Notes: generated by a model not told the origin, from the letters alone. DNA of 64,000 nt from Selaginella tamariscina (GCA_003024785.1 PUQB01000242.1:1-64000); one strand, 5' to 3'; shown: positions 1-13,779, counted from the first letter of the stretch. Made by a program: numbers and translations.

Positions 1-3000
1 AAGTAGAAGCTGTGATGTGAAACTTGTGTGAAACTCAGCAAGTTTGCTATACTGTTTGGTAAACATGAATTGTGATCCAAGCCGATTTGAATACCTTGGT
101 ATCTATTGATTACCTTGTATTGAATAAATTTTTAAATAGTTGATTAATTATTAGTAACTTTTTCAGCATTAAGTCGTAATTTCTCTAGTTTTTGGTTTTA
201 CTTATTACAGAATATGTTTTGTGGGTGCGCGCGCGTGCACCAGTGCCACCGAGTGTTTCCAAATAAAGGCTTAAGGTTGTAAATAGGGTCGTTATACCTG
301 TGTTAAGTGCCTTAAATAATAAAGAATACCAGATTAAATAATAAAATTAAATTAAATTATCAACGTGATTATATTTTTTAAGAATATTAATAAATTGTAC
401 CTGTGTGCTTATGTTACGATAATGTAAGCTATATATGTACTTGAGTGTACGATATACACACAACCCTAATAAGTTTATGTTTAAACGGAAACTCTGTCGT
501 GTATAAATTTATTAAATTATCACATTTAACTAACTTATTTGCTCATAAAGCGAATTTAATAAAATTAGTAAACTTACTATTTTGCCTAAATTGGCTTTCT
601 TTTATATTAAATTTAATTGATGAAAGCACGGCTAGAAAATTTAAATAAACATAAATATACTACACTTTGTATCCGGACTTCTTGAAAGCCTCCGATAATC
701 GAAACATATTATACAAATGTCATATAGATAATTTATATACACACACTTTTCTAAATAGACAAGCTTGTAATACATAAAGACAGAGCACATAATGTACCAA
801 TATATTATTACAATCTGATACAAAGACACCTGTCTGTGTGCTTGTGTGCCAGTTGTATTATATATTCACGTAAATATAAAAATACTATCCTTAATAAAAT
901 TTAAATTTGGTGTGTTTATCTAATCTTTTAATAAATCATAAAATTAATATATAAGCTGAATGCCGTACAGTTTATAAGAACGCAGGAACTTTCATACAGC
1001 TCTTATACAGACGATTCCAGTGTCACTCACTTAGGTATATTAATGTGTGTGTGTGTGTATATGTACGTATGTAGAGATATAAATTCAATTTATATATGGT
1101 ATCCAATTATATAATGTTTCTGCTGTGTGTGTAAAATGCCTAGTATTTAGTGGATAGAACGTTGATCGAGTGACCAATCTGCAATTCAATCTTGACGCTA
1201 AGGACATGCAACGACGGAACTCTTATATTTATATTTGGCAAAAGGTTTTAGGGTGCCTATGGTATATAAGAATGTATTCAAACTATTTATGTAATAGCTA
1301 TTGAATATTATGTTCGAGAAATATTTCATTGAATTTATTAAAAAAATTCTAGTAAAGCTAAATATGACTATTAGGTATGCTAGTCCTAATAATGAATTAC
1401 AACTACCTAATGGAGTGCAGGTGAATATTAAATTGATTTGCATGTGTATATAATATACATGCAAATATATTAAAAATCAAACAACTCATAGTGATGTTTA
1501 AAGAGTTTTTATGTTCAAACAATTTTTGCATTTGTGTGTATATATTATGTACACGCCTTACTTATATATTATGATCGCGTCTGTGTTTTATTTAAATTTT
1601 GTAGCATGGACCGGGTGAGTTTGAATTAAACATCATACAAGCATGTTCTATTAACTTTATTAAGATTTTAAATTAAATCTTAATTATAAGTTTTAAGTGT
1701 AGTTTAAATTTTTATAAAGCTTAAAGAATTTGATTTTATAAGTTTAACTATGCTCAATGTTAAGAGGTTTGAGTTGGCATGTATCTCTTATGCGTGTATC
1801 ATATATTTTTATTTATGAATAAAAGCTTCAATATTAATATTATCGTTAAATTTTGTATAGTTTTTAAGTTATTATCTTTCAGATTCATTGGATAAATTAA
1901 ATAATCCATAATTTACTAAAACGAAAAAATCACATTTTCAAATTTAATTTAAACATATATCACTTGTACATATATTACACACACATGCATATTACTGATA
2001 TAAATTATGTATATGCATTTACATAATATGAAAATGACGCACGCATGTGTGTTTGTATCGTTTATCATTCATAAAGTAGAAGTTTAAAATGAGCGCATGA
2101 ATATACGCCAATATATATTACAATATAATAAATATATTATCTATCTGTGTACAGTTATTTATATAGGACATTAATTTATATAACTATATATTCATATTTA
2201 GATATATTTAAAATTTAATTATATTTTAAAACAAATCACTTACAATTTTATAATAAATTTATGAAGCCTCAACAGGAATGCACTTCTGTCTTACATTTAA
2301 ATTATTAAAAAAACATTTAAAAAGTTTACTTTTTTTACAGCGTTAATTAAACAGTAAATTTATATATATACTGCATATTTGTGTCTGGATTGTTCAAAAG
2401 CATCTATTTAATGCTAAAATATAATTAAACATTTAATCAAGTGAATAATTTAATACTTACAAAAGTTGATGCCTCGGACAAGTTTGGAACCGTCAAGGTA
2501 ATTAACAGGTGTAGGCAAACCAAGATTCTAGGATTTCAGAAAATACATACATGTACATGTGTAATATTGTTATAGCTTTGATTAATTTGAAATTAAACTT
2601 GAGGCTACCGCTAATATCATCAAATTTCATTTAAAGATAAATTAATGTACATATATTATAGTAAAATCCATGTATATACTGTTATTATTTATTATGAATT
2701 TTGTGGACACTAATAATTAAAAAGGGTAAAAAGAAATTTTTAATTATTAAAAAGGTAAAAGAAATTAAAATCGTAATTCAACATTATAAAACTCTTTCTT
2801 TCTTGTGTTCTATCACATACAAAACATGCATATGTATAATTGCCTTGTGGTTAACACAAGAAATAGCATTGCTATTATCATGTGTTGTATATACATTATA
2901 CACACATATACATATATATGCATATGGATATATGATATTTATTTAATGTGTTTTAAGATATCCGTACCAAAATAGGCTAAGAAATTTGTTATATAACATG

Positions 3001-3220
3001 TTCATACACTGCATGTTAATATTTACAAGAGATTGAATGTATATATGATGACCACGGTGATAATGTTCTACATCCAGTAGTGTTTGCAATATTAAACATT
3101 GGATATCCATTGTACATAGGATGTCAATTAATCCACATATAAAAGTCTTAATTTCAATATATATGGTATTATATATATTTTGTCTTACTTAATATTATAA
3201 ATGATTTTAAGTCGATGGAG
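1..3220. other. AT-rich region without recognisable gene
   Basis: This stretch is very AT-rich, with short TG/TA microsatellite runs (for example near 1,047-1,070) and many stop codons in all frames. The few open frames of 60-90 codons have low-complexity composition and show no domain I recognise. I see no RNA gene or transposon terminus before 3,221. Confidence 0.6.
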
Positions 3221-3229
3221 TGTCCATAG
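3221..3229. repeat. Left 9-bp target-site duplication of MULE copy A
   Basis: TGTCCATAG here is repeated exactly at 9,706-9,714, immediately outside the two ends of the element. Nine base pairs is the usual target duplication of Mutator-like elements. Confidence 0.85.
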
Positions 3230-3312
3230 GAGTGCCGCCATTTTGGAGGCTTGGGCCCAGGAGGCCTGGGCTCGAATATTCAAGAATATTCTAGAATATT
3301 TTGAATATTCTT
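3230..3312. repeat. Left terminal inverted repeat of MULE copy A
   Basis: The terminus is GC-rich for about 60 bp (GGAGGC repeated twice) and then changes to AATATTC repeats. The GGAGGC-N9-AGGAGGC pattern pairs with the reverse complement of about 9,665-9,690. The arms are imperfect, and the outermost 15 bp match only partly. Confidence 0.65.
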
Positions 3313-3414
3313 TCTGGTCGGCAGTATTGGCCTCAGTCGGCAAAAATTCTATTAAAACTGTTGTATTTACTTATTTTTTTTTATTAGCTTAATTTATTAC
3401 TCAATACACATTAG

Positions 3415-6400
3415 CTAAAGTTTCTTCTTCATCTTAAGTAAAGCTGCAGTTCTCGAACCACCAGTGCTTGGACGTGTGTTAGTAGGTATTTCCTCTGGTC
3501 TAATGTTCTCTGCGAGCTTGTTTGTTGCCAACCTAGAGAGTTCGAAACTCTTCTCGGTTCCTATAATATTCCTTCCGAGCTCGACGGCAGCTAACAACGA
3601 TGACCGGTTCCGAACCAATATCCCAGACTAGGTCGCCAGGTCTACTGAGACGCTCGATCAAAAGCTGCATGAGTCGAACACTCTTCGGTTGAATCATCAT
3701 CCTGCACAAACTTCCATTAGGATAAACAAACAAAGTACTTCCTTACCAAGCCTCCTGAAAACGGTCGGCAGTCGACGAGGATCGTGTTCGTCAACGCCAG
3801 AGGGTTTGGCCTCTTCGACTTCTTCTCAGAGCTTTGCAGCACCAAGAGAATAACAAGTTATCCTGCCACATAGACCAAGTTAAACTTGAACTTGAATAGC
3901 TAGCTTACCTTAATTTTGTCACGGTATCCCCAGCCTCGTGCACGGTAGACGCTGTAAGTCCTGCAACCTCCAAGTTGATTACCGCAGCCGCCTGAATCAC
4001 CGCCGAAAAGAAGGAGAACTCGCAAGACGACCATGAAACCACTCGCTGCCAAGTGCATTCCACTGAACTGCAAGGCCTCCTCAAACTTCACCGGATCTAG
4101 CTGCACAATGTCCTTGTTGATGCTAGCACCTCCATATACAAGCTCATTGGGCAAGTCGAGGATGATGAGGTTGAAGCCGTATTCACCTACCACTTCCTGG
4201 AACACCGTTTGTGACTCACCGTATGTAGTCTGTCAACCTGTTGTCGGAGCTTGGTGTACACCTCTGTCTGGGAAGCACCCGGCTCGAAGAAAGACCTGCT
4301 CATCTCCTCCATATCGCACACAGCTAGGTCGTAGGATCCACGGGATGCAGCCAGGGTCGGGATGAAGGTCATCAGGTCGTCCTTGATGTCCAAACTAGCT
4401 ACAAGTGGCTGCACCTCATTGATTGTAAAGTCGATTGCTGGTCCCGCTCCCGATCCCTTTGCAGGTGTAGTTGTCTTCCGCACCGTCTTCTTCATCTTGC
4501 TCTTCTTGATAGCCTCTACTTCGTCCGGCTCCCAAACAATCGCTGGAATCATTGCATGAATAGTGAGCTCTCCCAAGCTGGTGGCTGTTGACGGACAGTC
4601 GAGCCAGAATGGAACATGCTCCCGTTCGAACGGTGTTAGAGCTCCTCTGCTCTTCGACCACATGTGAGGCTCGCTTGTATGATCTGTCCACAGCTTCATC
4701 GTCTGAGACGGTGCCATTTTCTTCGCCAGTATGAACCTGTAACACAAAGTCAGAGTAGCAATGCTGGAATGAAAGCTTACCTCCATATCATCCGACGCGC
4801 AGACTCCTCACGCTCCAGAAACTCATTCGGCTCCATCGAATAAGTGAACCGTATGCAGTCATGGAAGGGCTGAAAGACCAGGCACTTGCTCCGAGTTCGC
4901 ATCTCGTCAAACCAGCTCATGAAGTCGACATCCGTTCCAACTTCTTCACCATCCTCTCGCAACCCCTTAAGGATCTGAATGGCTTCCTCGCGCACAGCCT
5001 TCCAATATAAGTCCAAGGTGAACCACTTGATCCACTCTTTGTCCTGCATGCCTGGTAGCCCAAGTGTCTGTTGTTCTGCCTTGGATTCGAGACGAGTGAG
5101 CTTGTTCAAGTATCGGAGTCGCAGCATGTTTGAAATCTTCGCCTTTGACATCGCATACAGCTTCTCAATGCCCATCCAGCGACACTGCTTATGAGAGATG
5201 TTCGTCACCTTCTGGAACCACTCCTCCCCCAACTCTGGGTCTATGATGAGAGGAACTTGTGCATACGCTTGTCATGCTTCTTGTACACTAGCTGCTTCAG
5301 GTTCATCAACTGTGGATTGCCTTAGCACTGGTGACTGCTCTGTCGAGATCATCGTCGATCTCGTTCTGCACATAGAATAAGTTAAAAACTTCTTTCCTAT
5401 AATTAAATCGGAGGTTACCTTGAAAAGGATCTTTGCGCAGATCAGGTTTGGAAGAGGATGCCAAGCCGTCTTTCCTGTTGAACTCTCCTTCCACTTCCGC
5501 ACCTCAAGACGATCAACCTCCGTGAGTGACTCGAGGATTTTTGAGTTCCTTCGTACTAGTGCAGACCGCCTTTACAGCGAGGAGAATATGTGGTAGCGTT
5601 GTTTCCACAGATGTTGCTGAAGATCTGTTCATGAAACTGTAAGTCTAGACCTTAACAAAAAGAAAAGAAAATACTCACATGTTATCGATTGGAACATCGA
5701 AACCAGTTGAAGATTGTCGAGGTTCTCTGTGGAGATGAAACTCGATCGAACGTGAATAGCCCATCGCTGGTTGTCCTTGCATCCTCTCGGTAGAGCTTCT
5801 GCAAAGCCTGTAGCCTATGGTTCCCGTCCCAGCAGCTGAACTTCCGTTTGAGAGCCTCGAAGCCCACTGTTTGTACTCCGGCTGAGTAAGAGCTTGCTCG
5901 AAAGACCGGTGCTGCTCGTACTGAACCGTGTCCTTCGACAGCTCCGATAGCTCCTCAGCAGTGAGTGATCTCCGATGGACAGAATGAACAAGGCCGTGTT
6001 GCGTAGATAACCAGCCTTCTTCAACGATGACACCAGCCTGTCCAAGTCCCCTGGGTTCACTCGTCGAACCACCTCGTTGAATGCATTCTACAGATGGGCA
6101 CATCAGGAGGATCACCAAGTCCCTTGATAGTAATTTTGTCGAGCAGGTTCGTGAGCTCTCCAAATGCAGGCTGCCGGTATGCTGTATAACTCCTTCGGCT
6201 CCTTATCGCTCTTCGCCTTCTTGCCTTTTGGATCAGCTTTCCCGGCCTCTCTTTTTGCTGACTGCCTCCTCCAAGTCGTCCTCGCTAGCTTCAACTGCCT
6301 CTGTCATCTACTTGCTCGTTCAGGACTGCAACCTCAGCGGATGAAGGAGGCAACTGCGACGAGCTCTGGGAAATCTGTGATGGTTGATGGAGGCTGCTCT

Positions 6401-6561
6401 GCTCAATTGGTACTACTTGAGACTGAGTCACTGGAGGATCCTCCTTTGCTACATTAGATGGTTCTCCTCTCTTTCCTCGCTTGTGCTTCGATATCCTCTT
6501 CTCTTTCCCGTGGCTCTTCATCAGGCACAGTCTCTAGTAGACGTTTTGAAGCTCTCACCAT
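3415..6561 (-). pseudogene. ParB-domain / N6-adenine methyltransferase-like gene, decayed, inside MULE copy A
   Basis: The minus-strand gene probably starts at the ATG at 6,561-6,559, just after a splice acceptor. A lysine-rich segment follows (6,291-6,540). Next comes a ParB-like region: VNPGDLDRLVSSLKKAGY (about 6,010-6,065) and DGNHRLQAL (about 5,810-5,840), the glycine-histidine-arginine signature of ParB-like domains. A helical middle part (4,777-5,232) leads to a methyltransferase in beta-class order: LIILDLPNE near 4,145-4,175 stands where DPPY/DPPW is expected, then GDLVWDIGS and LLAAVELGRNIIGTEKS (3,550-3,650), which match the SAM-binding motif I. Short introns are visible, for example at 4,741-4,781 and about 5,348-5,418. 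Several frameshifts, including two one-base losses within motif I, make it a pseudogene. The domain assignment is my reading of motifs, not a search result. Confidence 0.65.
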
Positions 6562-6635
6562 TTTGTAAACTCTGGAAAGCAAACACACAAGTCAATTGAT
6601 TCGGAGACAAAAAAAAAATAAAACAAAGATGACTA

Positions 6636-7260
6636 ACCTTGTGGCTGCCGACTCAGCTAGTGGTGCCGACCCTCTCAGTCGGCACAGAAAAGTAGAAGAG
6701 CAAATCCTGCCGACTGAGACCGGTTGGTGCTGACCCTCTCAGACGGCATAGATGAGATGATGTAAGAAGTATGCGACTGAGTAGGATGGTGCCGTCCCTC
6801 TCAAAAGGCACAAATGGGAAGACCCTTTAACTCTAAAAAAAAAAAAAGAAAAATTGTGATATGGATACTTCAACCGCAAATCAAAAAATAAGCAAATTGA
6901 AAGAAATTGACAAACCTTGTGGTTGCTAACTGAGCAGGAAGGTGCCGTCTCTCTCAGACGGCACAAATGGGAAAACCCTTTAACTCTGGAAAAAAAAAAA
7001 CATTGTGATATGGATATTTGAGCCACAAATCAAAAAATAAAGAAATTGAATAAACCTTGTGGCTGCCGACTGAACTAGGATGGTGCCATCTCTTTCACAC
7101 GGCACAAATGGGAAGACCCTTCAACTCTGGCATAAAAAAAAACATTGTGATATGGATACTTGAGCCGCAAATTAAAGAAAAAGAAATTGCACAAACCTTG
7201 TGGTTGCCGACTAAGCAGGATGGTGCCGACAATCTAAATCAGCACAGAAATTCTGATTGG
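6636..7260 (-). repeat. Tandem block of about 140-bp units resembling a repeated 5' exon
   Basis: ACCTTGTGG starts at 6,636, 6,915, 7,054 and 7,195, and CCCTT(T/C)AACTCT starts at 6,823, 6,976 and 7,117, so the better copies have a 139-153 bp period. Read on the minus strand, each unit has a T-rich tract ending in AG, about 70-80 bp, then ACAAG followed by GT. It therefore resembles an exon with its splice sites, repeated just upstream of the ParB/methyltransferase start codon. Each unit also holds a small GCCGTCT...AGACGGC hairpin. Confidence 0.6.
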
Positions 7261-7599
7261 TTTACTTGGGCGCTATACAAATCGACTCGAAATGAATGGC
7301 GCCGCTAATCTCAGGCCCCTTGGAGCAGATTTCAGATATCAGATTTGAGATAGAAAAACCCTAGCTGCAATGGAAACAGTAAACCCTACGGAATAAATGT
7401 GACATTAAAATTTAGGGTTAATATTAAAATATGTGAATAATTGGTAAAGGTGAAGATATTTCAAATCATAAAAGGTAATAATTAAATTACATCGGTGATA
7501 CTAGAGAGGACACCATTAAGAACACTGTGAGCTAGGCAGTGTAGAATTAATTATATATAAAAGTGTGTTTACGTTTATTATCAACGATTATAATTTTTT

Positions 7600-9450
7600 T
7601 TGGCGAATGAGAGTGTGTTTAATCTTTTGCTTTGCTTTCCTAAACCACCGAGCTTTCTCCTTGCGTTGTCACCTCTGAAGGCATTGACAAAGATTTCCCA
7701 GTCGATGAAGATGGAAATGCTTTTATGTTTGAACATGATCTTCACTTTGCTTTCAACATTCCTTGTTGGTTCAATATACATGTGGTTCAATTGATGTCAG
7801 TTTTTGTGAGTTCTGGAGAAGATGTGGAATTGTAACCAGAAGGCAATGCATCAAACCAGTTTGTCTTTTATATATTGTGCCCGGCAAAGGGCCCGTTGTT
7901 CAAGTTGCAAACAAAGGAGCGTGAGGAATCCATGTTGGTGTGTCTTCTAAGAGAAGACAAATGTAAGATAGGGAAGGATCTCATTGGTTCGTCTGAAGTT
8001 AAACGAGTCTCTGAACTACCAGAGATATACAATGGAAATGTCATTTATGAACTTCCTTCAAAGAAAGAAAGCACAGAGAAGTACTTGGGGATGAATCGTA
8101 AGGATGGCTACTACCATTGGACACACCCGAGCACAACACATTAACATGTTTCGATGCGAGTCAATTGAAGTTCATGTGTCGGACATCTCAAATGCATCAA
8201 TCCTACCTGCCCCTACTTGGCTTTTGAGAAGAAAGCAAAGTAAAAAGGCATGAAATGTAAATTGAACATTCTGCTAGCCGCAAATTAAAGCAATGTCACT
8301 GCTGAAGGTGACAATGTTAGACCTCACTGATGCAGTTCTGCAGAGTGCGAAGGTGAAAGCGGCAATAGAAGGGAGGTATACAGGGTCAGGTCCTTTGAAG
8401 GAAACTCTGTTGAAATGAGTGCAACGCAAACTCTCTGAGGGGAAAGTGTATCTCCATCAACAATTATCAATCTGATGGAAGACGAGGAACACTTGACCAG
8501 CCCGGAGTTCACGAGTACCACTAACGTTCGAGTGTAAACTGTCAGAAGAATAGTCACATGAATAGAACAGTCTGATGCTTGACGTTCACACAGACATGAT
8601 GTAGAGTACACAGAGCGGGTGGTCCAAAACAACAGGAGAAAGAGGTTAAGGTTTGAAGAGGTTTTGGAGAGAGAGATTGCACAAATAGAGTGGGCCATCA
8701 GACAAATCGAAGCATCCAGTAAGGTTAAGTGTTTGGGGATGAATCAGGAAGGAACTGCTCTGTGTGGAAAACCAATTAGTTATCCAAGCAGAGTGCCAAC
8801 ACCAGGATTCTATAGAAAATGAATGTACAGTGATGCCTTGGGGAATGAGGAGTATGTACATCAGATGATGTGGTTCTACCCAAGAGATTCAGGGTGTTTC
8901 ACGTGGCCAAACGGCAAAATTCTTCAGTCAAGAATTCCAACACCACCAACGGTTTGGCTTGTGCTCAAGGAAACAAAGTTGACAAGTGAGGAGGTCAGAG
9001 AACTACAGGATGCAGGCTTTGTTCTGGAAAGTTTACAGGGGACGGCAGGAAGAGTAGATGAGGGATAGAAAGACAAAACACCATCGCCACCACATGGAGC
9101 TGAATCTACAACAATTCCACCTTTCGAAGGACGCATGGTTCGGACTCCAACAAAAATGTCTAAGGAACAAGAGAAGAATTTCACAAGGCCAAGACATTTT
9201 TAGGTCGAGTGAGAAATGTTGAGTTAGAGGAGGAAGGAGGCTTTCGTTGTGTCAGCAGGAAATGACTCTGCAAAGGTGATTATCAGTACTTATCCATGCA
9301 GTTGTTCTACCTTTCAGAAGAGCAAAAGTTGAAGCCCATGTGTACACATGTACTTCGTCTACAGCGGCGATCGCTCAGTGAGATGGAGGTCCACCGTTTG
9401 CTGGTGAATTGCAACAGAGTTCATGACCCACCGGTGCTACAAGGATAAAT
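7600..9450 (+). pseudogene. MULE transposase, catalytic core deleted
   Basis: The first part (7,690-8,230) contains a DGNAFMFEHDLHF-like segment, then GYYHWTHPSTTH followed by a KCINPTCPYLAFEKK-like segment, reminiscent of the N-terminal zinc-binding (WRKY/FLYWCH-like) domain of MULE transposases. At about 8,290 the sequence jumps into the part matching 55,130 onward in the second copy, so the DDE catalytic region is missing. The C-terminal part runs to a SWIM-type CxC...CxH motif (about 9,297-9,345). In-frame stops are present, one of them a TGA replacing a TGG codon inside the SWIM region. Similarity to 55,130-56,330 is close to base-for-base. Confidence 0.7.
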
Positions 9451-9539
9451 GGTATACATAAAAACGCTTTGTTTGAATAGTAACTTATTGAACTTTTTTA
9501 TAAAGTAATCAAAACTTTTCTAAAAATTTAAATGATTTA

Positions 9540-9705
9540 TTTGTTGGTCGGCAAATATTAAGTCAGTTGGCATATTAAAAAAACTTATATCAAAAAATAT
9601 TCTTGAGAATATTCTAGAATATGCTAGAATAAATCTGGAATATCCGTGAATATACTAGAATATTACGACGCCTCCTGAGCCGGAGCCTCCTTTTCGCCAA
9701 GACCC
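9540..9705. repeat. Right terminal inverted repeat of MULE copy A
   Basis: AATATTCTAGAATATGC-type repeats (9,598-9,660) pass into a GC-rich end containing GCCTCCTGAGCCGGAGCCTCC and terminating in AAGACCC. The same end is seen at 56,400-56,534 with few differences. Confidence 0.7.
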
Positions 9706-9714
9706 TGTCCATAG
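9706..9714. repeat. Right 9-bp target-site duplication of MULE copy A
   Basis: TGTCCATAG is identical to 3,221-3,229. Confidence 0.85.
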
Positions 9715-12700
9715 CACACAAGTACTATTGAAGAAAGAATAAAATATAAAAATATATTATAATATTTTATATAATAAATTCATCCAGTGTGTACTCTGTT
9801 CGTATGTTGGTCACGATTGCTTATTGATGTTCATCTTAAAAATTATTTAAAGGCCATTTTAAATTTTATTTAAGAATCATCTTAAGTTACCCCGTAAATA
9901 GCCAATGACATCTTAAATCTTATTCAATTGCCATTCTAAATCATATTAAAGGGTTATTTAACATCCTATCGAACGGCCATCATAAATTCTAACCCAATTT
10001 AATTATTATAACTTCTTTTATAATCATGATCAGACAATTATCTTAACCTCCCTATGTAATTCATTTGACATTATTTTAAATTATTTTTACAATCCACTAA
10101 ATTTTTGATATAATTCATTTGATGGTTATTCTAAATTATTTTAATAATTTATTAAAACTCATATAATTAAACTACCTTTATAATTTATTAAACTTTCTAT
10201 ATAATTCATATGACAATTATTTTAAACTATCTTTATAATTTATTAAACTCTCTATATAATTAATTTGATGGTTATTTTGAACTCCCTGAGAGATTTGATA
10301 CACTAATAACTTGAGAGAAAAAGAGATTGAAAGAGTTGACATAGTGAGAGATATAGAAATTCCATATGTTATCACATACACATTAACTTAAGTTGTAAGT
10401 CTCTTTAAATGTATTAGAGTATTAAAGAAATAAAGACAATTAAGTTATTACATACTTAAGAGAGACAGTTACGTATACACAATACCTTAAGAATAAATTC
10501 ACCAAGTTAAGAATAGCAACAAAGTTAAGGATGTAGCTTATAAATAAACTCACTAAATTAAGGATAATAATTGGGTTAAGAGTCTAGTTTACACCAGGTT
10601 AAAGGATAATAATTGATTTAAAGGTCCAAATTAAGGTATGTGATAACTTTTCTCTTAACCCATAGTAACTTATCATAGTGAAAGAGAGACAAAAAGATTC
10701 CATGTGTTATCACATATATGTAAATTGAGAGAGAAAGACATTTAAGTTATCACATACACAAAATAATTAAATTATCACTTACACATAATAATTTAATAAA
10801 GTTAAGAGAGAAGTTATCACACACAATAACTTGATAAAGTGAAAGAGAAATATAAAGATTCTATATGTTATCACATACACATAATAACTTAGAGAGAGAA
10901 ATTTAAGTTATCACATACATACAATAAATAGAGAGAAAGAGAGTGGAGAGAGTTAAATTATTACATATACATAATAATTTGAAATTATCACACACACAAT
11001 AACTTGACACATTAAAGAGAGATTTTATGATAGAAATTCCTATGCTTGGAGGCACCCAAATGGAGACAGGCAATAGCGATTTGCCCACCATACTTACCAA
11101 ACTATGTTGGCGAGCTTTAGTTTATAGTGGAAAAACAGTCTGCTTAGTGCACTTAAAATTAATTAAGCTATTACATATACGTAATAACTTATAAAGAAAG
11201 ATTCCATATGTTATCACATATACACAATAACTTAAGTTGTACAACTATTTAAATGTAATAGAATATTATATATAGAGGGAGATATTACATACTTGAGTGA
11301 GGCAAAAAGTTATTACATACACATAATAATTTGAAAGAGTTAAGAGAAAAGTTACATAATAACTTGAGAAAGAGAATTAAGTTATTAAGGATAACAATTG
11401 GATTAAGGGTTCAACTTAGATAATAACTGGGTTAAGGATCCATTAATTAATAAAATTATTATTAAATAATGAATTCTACCAATGATGGGCATGTATACTA
11501 GTATCATTTGGAAAATTAAGTAATATATATTATTAGTATTATATACTTAATAATATGATGTGTTCTATAAATAAGTTCATCTAATATTTCTTGTAACGGT
11601 TTCACAATTTAGCTCCCTTTTGTATTAATAGTAATTAATATTGAGCTGAAATTTTCCTATGCCTAGAAAATATTAATGGTTGCCATTGCCAACTGTAATA
11701 AGGGATGAATGGAATAAAGGGAATACAAAATAAGATATAGATTAGACTTCAGAAGGCTGGAATAGAGTAAGGATGGTAAGGTATATAGCAGATAGCAGTA
11801 TTGTGGATCCCATCACAGTAGCGTAGAGAGAAAAGTATACTAGGAAACAGAGAAACAAGTAGAAAGTTGTAATGAGAGAAAGATGAAAACTTATATTATG
11901 TCCACATAAGGCACATAGTACAATAAAACAGTATACTCGGGATCCCTTCCTAATCCTATTCTAGTCTATTTATACCCGTATTCTTGGTCCAGTACTATCA
12001 TTTATTGTAACTTCTTCTCATTCTTATCCAATCAATTATATAACCTCCTCATTGTTGTTATGATAAATTTTATATAAGCTGTATTCTGCTAACCTTGCTA
12101 ATGCGTATTTTGTCCCAGTCTCCATATTACGGTGATAGCCCGTAATCTTGTTTTCTCATCTGACTCTTGTATTTTCACAATATGTATTGTTTTTGATGTT
12201 TTTTCCCCATTATATGCCCCAAAGAAAAAAACATAACTAAAAATTTCTTAAGTGACTAATTGTATATTTAAAATTAAAAGTATTTGTCTCATGTAAACTT
12301 GGTTGCATGGACACCATAGGCTAGATGAGGGGTGTATGAATGCAGGTAATTCCAATGGTTGCCAAGACATTGTTGCCAATGTCCAGTTCTGAGGTTTCGA
12401 GTTGAAGGTCCCCTTGGAGTGTATGGAATAGATGGTGGTGGCCTCTACCCAAACACTATGAGGGTCCGTATATGGGGGACTGGGGAAGTATAGAGTTCTA
12501 CGGGGGAGTGCAAGCACGAGTTAGTTGAGAGAGAGAGAGAGATTTCTTTTACTTTATCGATAATTAATGTTGTCAAAGAAAAATCACTCGGGGACTCATA
12601 TGTTCAAAACTTGATGGCTTTAGTGATAGTGCATCGTAATAGTCCTTGGTAATGATCATACACATGAAAAAAAAGAAAAGAAATGAAATGAAAAACATGA

Positions 12701-13440
12701 GATAAAACTCATGACACAAAAGATACACTAATTAATTTTTATATTTTATCATAAAGAGCATATATAAAATAATCTCATCACATCTATTAACAAAGTAAGA
12801 AAAAAAAAAAAAAACTTGAAACAATTTATTTATCTATATCTCTCTCCTTTATATCCCTATGTATCCTCAAACCCTTGAGCCTTGGTTCCTTATATACCCA
12901 AAATAATATAAAATGCATGTTGTAATTAAAATAAGCATGTCTATAGTCCCATTTCTTAATAATTAACGATTTTAGTTATTTAATTAGCATTTTTTAATAT
13001 TAAAAGAATATTCTTTAGAATATATGTTTGAAGACAGAATATTCTCTAATTTTGTAATCGACCCTTTAATAAATTATAGCATTCATGGACAAAAAATTAA
13101 TAATATTATAAAAGTAAAAAGTATTAAGTTATATAATATATTATTTTTAAGATTATATGGGCCTAATATAAAAATTAAGGAAGAGCATAAGAGGTACATT
13201 ATATAAATATTAATGTTGTAATTAAAATATTAATATTTAAATATAACATTAATTAAAAACTTGTACTAGTAATAATATATATATAATATACAAAATCCTA
13301 TAATAATATAGTCAATCTTCCATATCTGTTTATAAATTTATATAGTTAAGTAAATAATTTGGTATTATTATTAAAGAGTTTATTATAATTATGAATATTA
13401 AATATACAATATTTTATAATTTTGTAATTGCTTTAAGCTT
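9715..13440. repeat. AT-rich degenerate repeat region
   Basis: From 9,820 to 10,290 variants of TTTATAATTTATTAAACTCT and CATTTGATGGTTATTTTAAA recur about every 50-65 bp. From 10,300 to 11,420 variants of TTATCACATACACAATAACTT recur many times with AGAGAGA linkers. From 11,430 to 13,440 I see AT-rich single-copy-looking sequence with no supported gene; the longest open frame (12,248-12,517, minus) has no recognisable domain. Confidence 0.55.
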
Positions 13441-13779
13441 CAGAAAACATACATTCTTTTACAGTTTTGTTAATCGTGACTTTATCAATGCTTATTGACA
13501 TCCACCTATATCGAATGGATTTAACATTTATAAAACATATTGGGTCTTTTTGATTAAGAGACCATGTTTTCTATAGGCATTCATTATATCTTTCACTCTC
13601 CTTCTCATGTCGCTTTTTTTGTAGTTTGAATCATGCAACTTTAACCATACTATTTTTTGTGATTATTTCATGTGTGTCGATAATTTGACCCATCCAAATA
13701 GGCTGATTATATGACACATCTGGAGTAATGAGGACCATCATTAGTTTTTAAAGATCCTTGCAGTAATCAAAGTATGTTT

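Larger units (their letters stand above)
3230..9705. mobile_element. Mutator-like element (MULE) copy A, non-autonomous
   Basis: The 6,476-bp element is defined by a perfect 9-bp target duplication and by imperfect terminal inverted repeats. The left end contains GGAGGCTTGGGCCCAGGAGGC-like sequence, and the reverse complement of the right end matches it at the same distance (15 bp) from the terminus. Both ends then continue into GAATATTC/CTAGAATATT repeats. Inside are a minus-strand ParB/adenine-methyltransferase-like gene broken by frameshifts, a tandem repeat block, and a plus-strand MULE transposase remnant lacking its catalytic core. It therefore looks like a cargo-bearing element that can no longer move itself. 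The same right terminus occurs at 56,534. Confidence 0.8.

Noticed and set aside
12248..12517. 89-codon open frame on the minus strand
   Set aside because: No recognisable domain, no supporting context and no repeat elsewhere; not enough to call a gene.
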